From: Mesotaenium endlicherianum
Lineage: Eukaryota; Streptophyta; Zygnematophyceae; Zygnematales; Mesotaeniaceae
Direction of reading: 5' to 3'
DNA: 51,292 bases
NCBI GenBank assembly: GCA_009602735.1
Contig: WELA01001856.1
Coordinates: 9,272 to 60,563, forward strand
Every line of letters starts with the position of its first letter. The stretch's first letter is position 1. The notes below the pieces were generated by a model. The model did no database searches. It was not told the DNA's origin and worked only from the letters and a program-made list of their open reading frames with translations. Below, piece after piece: positions 21,246-30,619 of this stretch. The translations under genes and the position numbers were made by a program.

Positions 21246-23234
21246 CGCACGGGAGGCACGCGCACGGCCTCATTGCCATTGAACATTGTGGACCAGCGGC
21301 CCACAGCAGCAGCCCTCTACGGCTTCACGGCGCTCGGCGACAATGAGGACCGACCGGCGTCACCCAAATGCGCAAGGGCAGCCTAGAGGAGGACGACGTT
21401 ATTGTCGGGGTCGACTTGCTCCAGCCCCAGGACGAGGAGCCAGAGCTACCAAGCGCGGAGCTATACCTTACTCCACAGCAGCAGACGGAGCTGCTGGTAG
21501 CGCAAGCCCGCAAGTCTGTGCGCATCTATGCAGCACAGCTTGCCACGATGCCCCAGATTACCGCACCAGCGACCGCCGCCTCCGACATCGCTGCCACGGC
21601 AGTGGCCATAATCGCTAGGGCCCACAAGCTCCACGCCGTTGCGGCAGGCACGAGCCTACCGCCCGCACAAGAGCCTCCTCCGCTCGAGAGAGCTTGTTTG
21701 CCCAACGCGCGGTCCGACGTCCGCATGCAAGAGGAGGTACAAGTTGGACTGGCCATGCAACTCCAGATGGCGTCCCAACCACCTTCACCGTCGCTGCACA
21801 CTGACGACTCCGATCGCCGTACAACCACTTTAGAGGAGGAGGCCATGCGCCACGCGACCTACGACCCGGTGACAAACGAGGAGTTGTACAAGCGCACGCC
21901 AAACAAGCCCTACAAGGGACCGCGAGGGTCGCAGGCTCGGCCCGTCACTTCCGCTGCTTGCATCCGCCGCAGGCCCACAAGGCCCCCAGGCATCAGCACG
22001 CTGACAGGGCCCCCAGGCTTCAACAGGCCTGCCGGATCGCCCGGGTTTGAGCACTCGTCAGCAGCCGGTCTGTTGGGCTTCAGTCGATCAGCGTCCGCCC
22101 GGTCTGGGAAGGCCTATTGTTGTGCGGCAGGTCCCTGGTGCCGGCCCGGGCATGACTGCTCCACCAAGGCTAGCTGTCACAATCTCTCGCGCCTGCCGTA
22201 CAGAAGAGGCACCGACAATGCCCGCTCCGGCGCTCACGCCTGCACCGCCGCGACATCCGTCTCCTTCAGCACTGGCGCACAGGCAGCCCGCGCGATGGCC
22301 AGCGTACCTAGCACTGCGATGACCGCGGTGCCGGCTGTACGTTCCGTCCTTCGTCTCAAGCCAGGCCGCAAACTGCGCAGTTGGCGCCCAGCTGTTACCC
22401 CGCCGTAGTCCGGCACAACTTGCGCAGCGAGCGCAGCCTCACACCCCTGCACAGTCTGCGCAGAGAGCGCAGCCTCACGCCTCCGCCGCATCACGGCCAA
22501 CCAGTCACCCCTCCATAACGTGACACTTGCGGCCGGTATGCCACGCCGCCCTACCGCGACAATCGTGACCGAGCAGCCACTCCACAATACTGCAAGGTGA
22601 ATGACCGAGAGAACGGCCCATAGTCTACGACTTACGCCTCCCACGCTCCTTACAACTGGCGCTTGCCGCCTCCGCGCATTCACCTCGCCGGCAACGGACC
22701 TGGCGACTCACCTTCCTCCAAGGTGGCCCGCACCACCCGCGCATGCGACTCTCGGCCCGGTTGACCCTCAATAGTGGGCGACAACCTGGCACGCCGCCAC
22801 CAACGGCTTGACGACCACCTGCCGCTCCACTCTCAGCTCCATGCCCGAGTACAGCTGGCGCCTCGCCAGCCAGTGCGCGCACGCTCGTTTTCCTACCGCA
22901 CAGAGCCCGCTGGCAGTGACAATCCAGTGGACCTCCCTTTCCACCAGCGCCAGCAGGCCTCCCACGATCCTCACCTGTACCTGCCGCAGCGACCCATCTT
23001 GAACCAGCTTACGTACTCCGCCTCTCATACGCAGGATCGCGCTTGGTGGCAACTCACCTGTGTACGCATGGCCCAGTCCCTCTGGACTCCGGTACCCTTG
23101 CTCATCTTGCAGGACGCCCAGGATAGGTAGCGACAGTACCAAGCCCACGCGCGCGTCGCACAGCCCCAGCCACTGGCTAGGCCTCTTCCGCATCTTACGC
23201 GCAACTGCGCTGCCCGCGCAGTCGCTCCTCTCCG
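21246..23234 (+). pseudogene. Element D linker between protease and methyltransferase
   Basis: A 346-codon frame (21368-22408) begins with an acidic region and coiled-coil-like Gln/Ala stretch and ends Pro/Ser/Arg-rich. After a frame change, 22774-23130 continues and, past one TAG, stays open to the MITE. Removing the MITE and one target copy puts it in frame with the methyltransferase. About 35-bp direct repeats (GCGCAG...GCGCAGCCTCAC) occur at about 22412-22475. No domain is recognised. This long linker is unusual for Ty3 elements, where protease and RT normally lie close together. Confidence 0.45.
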
Positions 23235-23242
23235 CATGGAAC

Positions 23243-23592
23243 CAAGGTTACGCCGTACGTTCATACGCTTAATACGCTAGATACACTAGTTCGCTAAATT
23301 CATTACAGCAAAAACTGCTTGATACGCTTAGTACGCATCACAATTTACGCCTTATTTTACGGCATGTGTACAAAATTAGTCCAATCGACTTTTTTGAGAA
23401 ACTTGAAGGCATATGACACTTATTAGAACGGTACACCATGCTTTGAATACAATCTCTTGACCTGCCCCCTCCAAACAAAAAAGTTTCATTTTTACACTTC
23501 AATTTTATCCAAATATGCTTAATGCGCTATACGCTATTTATACGCTGAATACGCCTAATTTTTTGGGCTCATACGCGTATGGCGTAACCTTG
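23243..23592. mobile_element. 350-bp hAT-like MITE inserted in element D
   Basis: Terminal inverted repeats CAAGGTTACGCC(G/A)TACG lie at both ends. The flanking 8-bp copies CATGGAAC (23235-23242) and CATGGAAT (23593-23600) differ at one base. An 8-bp duplication and short inverted repeats are typical of hAT transposons. The interior is AT-rich, in contrast to the GC-rich host element, with many subterminal TACGCT/TACGC repeats and no coding capacity. It needs a transposase supplied elsewhere. Confidence 0.82.
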
Positions 23593-23593
23593 C

Positions 23594-24847
23594 ATGGAAT
23601 TGAACCAGCACAGCGTGGCCCGTATGTACCTGCCGACAGCAGCACCCGGTGATCCTGCTATGGGCCTACGCCTGCTGCCGACGCCAATCTACACGGACCA
23701 GCTGGATGAGGGGCCAGGCGGCATCGTTCTAGTGGAGTTGTTTGCCGGCATTGCCGCTCGGTTGCTGGCTACAATTCATGCTGGCATTCCCGTCCGGCGA
23801 TACGTCTACGTCGACCTTGACCCCGAGGCGCAGCAGGTTGCCCGACGTCAGATGGCGCTCTTTCAGGAGCGCTTCCCTGACATCTTCTTTGCACGCGCCT
23901 TCCACCACGCGCAAATTGACTGGCCCCTGGACATTCGCAAAATCACCAACGAGCACGTGACGCGCCCCAGCCCAGTGGACCTCGTCATCGCTGGTTGGGA
24001 GTGCCAGGGGTTCTCCATTGCAGGCCGCAGCGGTGCCCTCAGTGACCCGCGCACGGCACTCTTCTGGCACCTCCTTTGCGTCCTCAACCAGGTTGTGACG
24101 CGCCAGCCACCTCACTCCCTCGCGTGGATATTGAAGAATGTGGCAGTGCGTGACGACAAGCGAGCCAATGTGCGCGCCAACTTTGAGCTTTGCAGCAGCT
24201 ACCTTGGGCGCGAGGCCGTCATCGATGCCGCACAAATTGGGTCCTTCGCCCACCGCGTGCGGGCCTACATCACCAACCTCGCTATGCCAGGCACACTGGA
24301 GGCCCTGGCAGCCGCGCACCCACGCTATGACCGCAACGTCGACTCCATCCTCGACGTTGCTTGGCTGGCCCAGCGCATTACGGCCCAGCCCCATCCATCC
24401 CGGGCCCAGTGTGAGGTGCTTGGCGACGTCACCCGCGCTCTGCCGACATATGTCAGCCGCTATGACAGCGCGGCTCACATCGACGCGGCCCGCGGCGTGA
24501 TCATCCACCTTTACTCTGGCCTGTACGAGCGGCCGCGCGCCGTGGAGATGGAGCGCGCCATGGGCTTCCCGCCGCATTTGACCCAGGTGGATGGCATCAC
24601 CAAGGTCAACCGCGTTTGGCTCTTGCGGCAGGACATTGATGTCAACGTCTTGACCTGGATTCTTTTGCAGACGCAGGCCTTGACTCCCCTCTATCTGGAG
24701 GCCCGACATCTCGAGTTCCCTCGCCGCATAGACACGCCAGACAATAGCTCCTTTGAGGACAACAGCACTCGCCCTCCACCAAGTACCCGTTGGCGCTCCC
24801 CACGAGAAGGGCCTGCCCCCCAGACCCCTCCTCATCGCCCGTACTAG
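23594..24847 (+). CDS. DNMT3-like cytosine-5 DNA methyltransferase domain in a retroelement
   Basis: The domain would transfer methyl groups from S-adenosylmethionine to cytosine. Motifs run in the usual order: I (VELFAGIAARLLA, about residues 46-58), II (YVYVDLDPEA), IV (GWECQGFS, Cys codon 24002-24004), VI (WILKNV, 24125-24142), VIII (SFAHRVRAYITNLAMPG), and a C-terminal MGFPPHLTQV segment. DIRKITNEHV...DLVIAGWECQ and the AHRVRxxxxNL region match the DNMT3/DRM type of de novo enzyme better than DNMT1. Two key positions are changed: motif IV has Glu for Pro, and the catalytic Glu of motif VI (ENV) is Lys. The copy is therefore probably inactive. The ATG at 23594 lies in the MITE target copy, so the original protein began further upstream. 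Confidence 0.85.
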   Translation: MELNQHSVARMYLPTAAPGDPAMGLRLLPTPIYTDQLDEGPGGIVLVELFAGIAARLLATIHAGIPVRRYVYVDLDPEAQQVARRQMALFQERFPDIFFARAFHHAQIDWPLDIRKITNEHVTRPSPVDLVIAGWECQGFSIAGRSGALSDPRTALFWHLLCVLNQVVTRQPPHSLAWILKNVAVRDDKRANVRANFELCSSYLGREAVIDAAQIGSFAHRVRAYITNLAMPGTLEALAAAHPRYDRNVDSILDVAWLAQRITAQPHPSRAQCEVLGDVTRALPTYVSRYDSAAHIDAARGVIIHLYSGLYERPRAVEMERAMGFPPHLTQVDGITKVNRVWLLRQDIDVNVLTWILLQTQALTPLYLEARHLEFPRRIDTPDNSSFEDNSTRPPPSTRWRSPREGPAPQTPPHRPY

Positions 24848-25306
24848 CTGCCACCCGCCTCCGACGCCGACTCTGCCCAGTGGGGGGGGGACGGCAGAGG
24901 GAGGAGGCACATCGGGCCAAGAATCCACATCGCTCCCTCTTTCTTTTTCCTCCTGCACGCCAGCCAGCCCCTACATGTCAGCTGGCAAGCCGCAGGACAG
25001 GTGCCAGCAGGAGCAGGTGCAGGGCATCCGCTCTCTGCCAGCAGGCAGGCGACGCCAGCAAGGGGGCCCGCAAGGGGGCAGAGCTCTGCAACACAGGAGG
25101 TGACAGGTGCAAGGCAGGCGCCACCTCCAGCAGCCCCTACGTGGAAGCTGGGGGGGACCCTTGCTTCAGAGGAGGCAGCGCAGCTAACAGAGATGCTTGA
25201 TGCTCGGCGCAGTGCTTGCTTTGCCAGCGGCATGCACAACTTAGAGCGCTACACTGGCGACCCCATGAGATTGCGCCTCACGTCCAATGTGCCCATCTTC
25301 CAGTAA
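24848..25306 (+). pseudogene. Element D linker between methyltransferase and RT
   Basis: Past the TAG at 24845-24847 the same frame stays open to 25306, giving a Pro/Ala/Gly-rich stretch and then EEAAQLTEMLDARRSACFASG, probably the start of the RT-proximal region. No domain is recognised. Staying in frame with both neighbours suggests that methyltransferase and RT were once one polyprotein. Confidence 0.5.
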
Positions 25307-26215
25307 CGATACCGCTACAGTCACTATGAGGACGGCTTTATCAGCACGCACACAGGCAAGCTGGAGGACAACCAGCTTGTTTGGGAGTCCTCCTCTACCT
25401 ACGCGGCCCCCACAATCATGCCGGCTAAGAAGGATGCCACAGACAACTGGTCTGAAAAGAGGATGTGCTGTGACTATTGTAAGCTGAACGAGGTCATTGA
25501 GCAGAACAGATATCCTATGCCTACCCTTGACAAGATTTTCGACGCCATTGGCACGTGCACATGGTTCTCAGTGTTGGACTTGAGATAGGGCTTCAACCAG
25601 ATACCTATTGCGCAGAAGGACCAGCATTAGACGGCGTTCTGGGGGGCACAGCGCCTCTACAAGTGGAGGGTGATGCCCTTCGGGCTGAAGATCGCTCTAG
25701 CTACCTTCCAGCGGGTCATGGATAAGGAGCTGGCGAGGCTATCCTTTACCTGATGCTACATTGATGACGTGCTTGTCTTCAGTGAGACGTTTGAGGAGCA
25801 CGTGGCGCACATTACCGCTGTCCTGGACCGCTTGGAGGCCGTTGGGCTCAAGTGCTATCCAAGGAAGTGCACCATTGGGACCCGAGAAGTGGAGTACCTT
25901 AAGCATCTCCTCTCCTCCAGCGGATTGGCGTCACAGCTGGCCAAGATCTCGGCCATCACAGGCATCTTGCCACCTACCAACATCTCGCAACTTAGGGCCT
26001 TCTTTGGGATTGCCAACTACCACCGTCGTTTTGTGGTTGGCTTCAGCGAGCTTGCTAAGCCACTCAACGATTTGCTGCGGAAGGGGGTGGCCTACTTATG
26101 GGGAGCAGAGCAGCAGGCGGCGTTCGATAAGCTCAAGAAGCTGCTAGTGAGCGTCCCAGTGCTGCGGCGGTCTGACCATACTAAGCCCTTCATCCTCCAC
26201 ACCAACTGGTCTTAG
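25307..26215 (+). pseudogene. Element D reverse transcriptase
   Basis: Recognisable RT motifs are MPAKKDATDNW, RYPMPTLDKIFDAIG, FSVLDLR-stop-GFNQIPI, MPFGLKIALATFQRVMD and the active site YIDDVLVFSE (about 25755-25784). The connection is FFGIANYHRRFVVGFSELAKPL. In-frame stops occur at 25586-25588 (where relatives have Gln), about 25628 and about 25751. The YxDD is intact. Confidence 0.85.
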
Positions 26216-26640
26216 TCATGGCTGGGAGCATAGCTGGTTTAGGAGCCCGACGGCTGCGAGCACGTGGTGGTGTACGTTAGCCGCAGCAACAACCGCGCCG
26301 CGGCCAACTATGGCTCTTATGAGGGGGAGTGCCTGGCAGCGGTCTGGGCGATTGTGCACTTTGGGCACTACCTCTACGGCACCCGCTTCCGTCTCGTCAT
26401 CGACCATCAGCCGCTCAAGTGGCTTATGATGTCGGAGCGCCTTACAAACAAGTACGCGCGGTGGGCACTCATCCTGCAGGATTACACCTTTGACGTGCAC
26501 CACCGCCCAGGCCTGACCAACATGGACGCCGACGGCCTCAGCCGCAACCCGCTGCCTTCTTCCAGGGATCTGACAGTGGCCCGACACGATGAGGACAAGC
26601 CACTAGCCTAGCATGCGGCTGCCTTCTTGGCCCTCACAAT
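26216..26640 (+). pseudogene. Element D RNase H
   Basis: The frame passes HVVVYVSRSNNRAAANYGSY, EGECLAAVWAI, FRLVIDHQPLKWL and HRPGLTNMDADGLSRNP, the usual end of Ty3 RNase H. Stops occur at 26213-26250 around the first catalytic Asp (HTNWS-stop instead of a D-S/A-S motif), so the first active-site acid is lost. RNase H would remove template RNA during reverse transcription. Confidence 0.8.
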
Positions 26641-27308
26641 GGACAGCGATGCGCGGCCCGCGGGGCTCACCGACCGCTACCTGGTGGTGGTCAACACGAG
26701 GCGTCTGGCGTTGGCAACAGCAGCAGAGCAGGACAGCTGGCAGAGCGAGTCCAAGGACGTGTGGGACGATGGCGCGTTGCTGCAATACGTCGCCGCTAAG
26801 GAGCTAGCGCCAGGCATGGACGCAAGGGAGCGTGACCGCGTCCTCAAGCGCAGTCGGGATTTTGTCTTCATGGAGGGTCAAGTAAGTCGTGTGATGGCCG
26901 ACGGCTCCGTCCTGGAGGTCCCTGATATTGCTATACGCAGCCAGCTGGTGCGCACTGTTCATGAGGCCCTTAGACACTTTGGTGTCAAGCGCAATCTCAG
27001 CCTGTTGCAGGCAGAGTACTGGTGGCTTGGCATGGCTAAGGTCATGGCCGACGTCGTCAGCAGCTGCACTCTCTGTGACCGTGTGAGCTCGAGCTTCACA
27101 ACGCTCACTGTTGCCCTCAGCCCCTGCCCATTTAGGGGATGTTCTATTGGTGGATGTTGAACTTGGCCGGGGAGTTGCCCAAGTCCCGCCGAGGTAACCT
27201 CTACATCTTGCTAATGATCAAGATCTTGTCCAAGTGGATCGAGCTCGTGCCCTTGCCCAGCAAGACCAGTGAGGGGATCGCTCAGGCGTTCCTTGATCAA
27301 GTCCCTAG
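26641..27308 (+). pseudogene. Element D integrase, part before element E
   Basis: A spacer region leads to the zinc-binding HHCC domain (VHEALRHFGVKRN ... CTLCDR, about 26955-27085) and the start of the catalytic core after a frame change at about 27130. The core reads WMLNLAGELPKSRRGNLYILL, where an active integrase has Asp in place of the Asn at 27160-27162. The frame stops at the insertion of element E after GTCCCTAGC. Confidence 0.8.
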
Positions 27309-27309
27309 C

Positions 27310-27412
27310 TGTAGTGATTTGAGTTATTATATACTATTTTCCATATATTGTTATGTTTTCAAATATATTTGGAGTAGTACTGTGTGGAGTCAAGTGTGAA
27401 TAGGCACTTTGG
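27310..27412 (+). repeat. 5' LTR remnant of element E
   Basis: The first 100 bases match the LTR start, including the AATATATTTGGAGTAGTA stretch and GAGTCAAGTGTGAATAGG. The sequence then jumps to the gag start at 27425. Confidence 0.8.
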
Positions 27413-27424
27413 TAGCACAAGAAG

Positions 27425-28618
27425 ATGGCCGATCCTCAAGACCAACAGCAAGCTTTCGAAGGAAGCCCTTCCTCTCCAAGACACCCTCCTCCAGCACCTA
27501 TGGGAGAGCCCACTCAAGAAAATCTGCAACAACAAGAAGCACCACAAGGAGGAGCACACCCTCCTCCAGTGTCAATGGGAGAGCCTACTCAAGGAAATCT
27601 GCAACAACAAGAAGCACCACAAGGAGGACCACCGTCAAATCCCGTGTCAACCACTATAGCAAAGTTGACCCCACCACAAGGAGTTGCGCAAATGAGTGGG
27701 CAGCCTTCCTAGTGACCGTCCACAACCAAGTGGGCTTGGCCACCTATGAAGCAACCGTGCAAGCGTCAAGAGAAGCTATGGCTGCCATAGTTGCCCCTAT
27801 TGCGAGCAATGCTCAAAATCCAGCCCCTGCTGAAGCGCCTCCACAAGAGCCAACGAGAGCAAGGAAACTCATCAAGCCCGGCAAACCCGACACTTTCAAC
27901 CCCGAAAAAGGTGCCAACCTGAAGTTATGGCTCTACCAAGTGGAGACGTACCTCGCATTCCTTGAAGTACCCGAGGAGGACTACGTTCCCTTTGCCGTTA
28001 CCTTACTTAGAGGAGCAGCAACATCATGGTGGCGTAACTATCAAGCGGCTATAAATCAAGCTATGGCGCACCCCATGCTCGGCCAAGAGCCCCCACCATC
28101 ATATGCAAGATGGGCAGATTTTTGTGAGGCCCTCAAGAAGCAATTCATGCCCATAAATGCGGATAAGATTGCCCCAGGAAAGCTCCACCATCTCAAGCAA
28201 ACGACGTCCGTTCAAGAGTATCCATCCAGATTTCACGCCCTCACTCTTGAGATCCCCAACATGTCTCTCGAGGAGAAGATTGACCGTTACATCTTTGGCC
28301 TCAAACCCAAGGTGGCAAAGGAAGTGGAGTTACGCGACTTAACGGACTTCTCAAAGATCATTGAAGTGGCCCAAAAGGTGGATACCTTGGATTTCAAGCA
28401 CTCCGTGCCTTCATCTTCACGGGTACCGACGACGCGGGTGTACGCAGCCCCTTCCACATCCGAATCTGGACCCACACCCATGGAAATCGGAGTTATCAAA
28501 AGGGACCCCGCGGCTGCCCGGAAGAGTGGAAGACCCTCCAATGACACTTATGATGCAAGAAACCAGCAAGGAGTGAAAGCAAGACTCTCCCCGGCTGAAA
28601 AAGAAGCTCTCATGACGG
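27425..28618 (+). pseudogene. Element E gag
   Basis: The frame from ATG 27425 begins with a Gln/Pro-rich region made of two 75-bp tandem repeats (27481-27555 and 27556-27630, each with MGEPTQ and LQQQEAPQGG) and stops at 27712. The gag core continues in another frame from about 27680: KLIKPGKPDTFNPEKG, FAVTLLRGAATSWWRNY, FCEALKKQFMP, then a segment ending SPAEKEALMT at the gap. A shift between the two parts is needed. This is a typical plant-type Ty3 gag. Confidence 0.8.
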
Positions 28619-28942
28619 NNNNNNNNNNNNNNNNNNNNNNNNNNNNNNNNNNNNNNNNNNNNNNNNNNNNNNNNNNNNNNNNNNNNNNNNNNNNNNNNNN
28701 NNNNNNNNNNNNNNNNNNNNNNNNNNNNNNNNNNNNNNNNNNNNNNNNNNNNNNNNNNNNNNNNNNNNNNNNNNNNNNNNNNNNNNNNNNNNNNNNNNNN
28801 NNNNNNNNNNNNNNNNNNNNNNNNNNNNNNNNNNNNNNNNNNNNNNNNNNNNNNNNNNNNNNNNNNNNNNNNNNNNNNNNNNNNNNNNNNNNNNNNNNNN
28901 NNNNNNNNNNNNNNNNNNNNNNNNNNNNNNNNNNNNNNNNNN
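28619..28942. other. Assembly gap (324 N)
   Basis: A run of N in the element E internal region. Any zinc knuckle or further coding sequence here cannot be read. Confidence 1.
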
Positions 28943-29162
28943 TGGGCCAACTTGTACAATTTTCTTCATCATTATGGAGTAGGCTAGCCAATAAGGTCAC
29001 ACCACCTACGACCTTGCCTAGTCTACCTTACATGTGTAGCACCTGACTTGGCGCCTTTGACTAGTCCTCTTCACATGTGTGGCATCTGACTTGAAACTGT
29101 TGACTAGTTTGCTCCACATGTGTAAGACCTGACTTGACGCGCCGAGACGTCGCTTTTTCCAT

Positions 29163-29173
29163 CAGGGGGGTGA
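29163..29173 (+). other. Polypurine tract of element E
   Basis: CAGGGGGGTGA directly precedes the LTR start TGTAGTG. Confidence 0.75.
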
Positions 29174-29672
29174 TGTAGTGATTTGAGCTATTTTATATTA
29201 GTTTGCATATATTTTAATATTTTCAAATATATTTGGAGTAGTATTGTGTGGAGTCAAGTGTGAATAGGTACTCTAGTAACTTGGTTCATGTCCTTTGAAC
29301 CTTCCAAGGCATTTTCGAAGTTAGAGGAAAGACCTAGAAGAACTCCATGTGGCAAAAGTCAAATGTGCCATTTTTAGGTCAAAAGGACATGTGTACATTA
29401 TTCTAGAAAGAGGTGGCAAGTTTTGGGATGTGTTGGGTGCCAACACATCAACGTACACTTTCCTAGAAATTACTTATGTAGCAAGTATATAAACAAGAGC
29501 TAGAACATAGAAAGACATTCCAGAATCACTCTTGTACTTGCCAAAATCCAGAAATATATCAACTCTCAAGAAGTCATCTCTCTTTGAAGAAGCTACCCCT
29601 TGTGTTCAAAGATCCTTGTCTTGAATAAAGTATTCTATTTTACTAAGTACTTTATCTATCTGTTTCACTACA
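29174..29672 (+). repeat. 3' LTR of element E (complete, 499 bp)
   Basis: It starts TGTAG and ends CTACA, with TATATAAAC near 29487 and an AATAAAGTA signal near 29625. The LTR at 1-492 is the same family on the other strand. The target copy TTAGC follows. Confidence 0.92.
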
Positions 29673-29677
29673 TTAGC

Positions 29678-30298
29678 CGTTTTGGCGGCTGCGTTGAGGT
29701 GCTAACCAATCAGGGCAAGGAGTTTCAGGGCAGCTTTCAGAAGCTGCTGAAGCGCTCCATGATCGACCACCGCACCACCTCCCGCAATCACCCCCAGGCT
29801 GATGGCCTTGCAAAGCGCATGGTAGAGACCGTCAAGCTGGGGCTGCGTAAGTACTGCCAGAACCACAACAGCACCCATTGAGACAACGCACTCCCGTGGC
29901 TAGCTATGGGATACAAGTTCAGTCGCCAGGCCTCCTTAGCCTCCCATTCTCCCTACTTCCTCCTTTATGAACGCCAGCCAATCCTGCCAGCCGCAGCCAG
30001 GACCGTGGCGGAGAGTGTTCTGGACTTGGACATTCCCGACACATGGAGTGCTCTTATTGGGCTATGCGCACAGCTGTTCCAGGGCCTGATGCCCATGGCC
30101 ATGGACAACCTCAGTATCGCTCAGCATTGCAACACGCTCGGGTATGCCATGACTCGTGGAGGAGCCTACCGTCCCCGGGTAGTACAATTTTCCGCCGGTG
30201 ACTTCGTGTACCTGCGTTGCTGGACGAAGAACACCCTCGACACCAGCAGCTCGCCGATCATTCTGCGCGTCAAGCGTGCCTTGGCGTTAGGAGTATAG
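29678..30298 (+). pseudogene. Element D integrase, part after element E
   Basis: The frame resumes exactly where 27309 left off once element E and its 5-bp copy are removed: FGGCVEVLTNQGKEFQGSFQKLL, then HPQADGLAKRMVETVK. The second Asp (29708-29710) is Asn and the Glu (29813-29815) is Lys. The C-terminal domain follows (FSAGDFVYLRCW), ending at TAG 30296-30298. One further stop lies at 29879-29881. With all three catalytic acids replaced the integrase cannot be active. Confidence 0.85.
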
Positions 30299-30603
30299 GA
30301 GCTAGAAGGCGCAGATGGCCGCCTTCACAAGAACCACACAAAGAACTGTGGTCCATGCCACCTTCCTTACCTTGATGTGCAGGTTTGTCCCCACGATGCG
30401 CGGCCGCCCAAAGACTGGGCGTGCCAGATCTGCCACAGCCTTGGCAAGGAGGCCAAGGTGCTGCTCTGCGAGAGCTGCAACCTTGGCTTCCACATCGGCT
30501 GCCTCGACCCCACACTGGTGCGTGTCCCTGCTGGAGACTGGATTTGTAGGGACTGCTTTGAGTCAGCTAGCAGTAGCATTATCAGCTCATCAGCCAGACG
30601 CTG
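30299..30603 (+). CDS. PHD finger at the C-terminus of the element D polyprotein
   Basis: Directly after the integrase stop the same frame continues with GRLHKNHTKNCGPCHLP, the usual end of this integrase type, then a PHD zinc finger at about 30416-30573. Its Cys4-His-Cys3 pattern is complete: CQIC, CESC, HIGC and CRDC, with the conserved Trp (GDWICRDC). PHD fingers bind histone H3 tails. It sits where chromoviruses carry a chromodomain, so it is likely to guide integration or target the methyltransferase; that role is inference. A serine-rich tail ends at 30601-30603. Confidence 0.85.
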
Positions 30604-30606
30604 AGA

Positions 30607-30619
30607 GCTAGGGGGGGAA
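30607..30619 (+). other. Polypurine tract of element D
   Basis: GCTAGGGGGGGAAT follows the PHD frame by a few bases, the expected site of plus-strand priming before the 3' LTR. Confidence 0.7.

Larger units (their letters stand above)
27310..29672 (+). mobile_element. Element E: gag-only LTR element inserted in the element D integrase
   Basis: The left end at 27310 (TGTAGTGATTTGAG) matches the start of the complete LTR at 29174-29672. Flanks CTAGC (27305-27309) and TTAGC (29673-29677) form a 5-bp target duplication with one mismatch. The 5' LTR keeps only about 100 bases before gag, so most of it and the primer-binding site are deleted. Only gag is seen; pol is missing or lies partly in the sequence gap. 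It could be a non-autonomous element or a deletion derivative. Confidence 0.85.

Noticed and set aside
23729..24958. 409-codon open frame antisense to the methyltransferase
   Set aside because: It is a GC-rich shadow of the plus-strand frame; the plus strand carries ordered methyltransferase motifs and this one has none.
28417..29000. Minus-strand frames spanning the N run
   Set aside because: They are produced by untranslated N codons and have no support.
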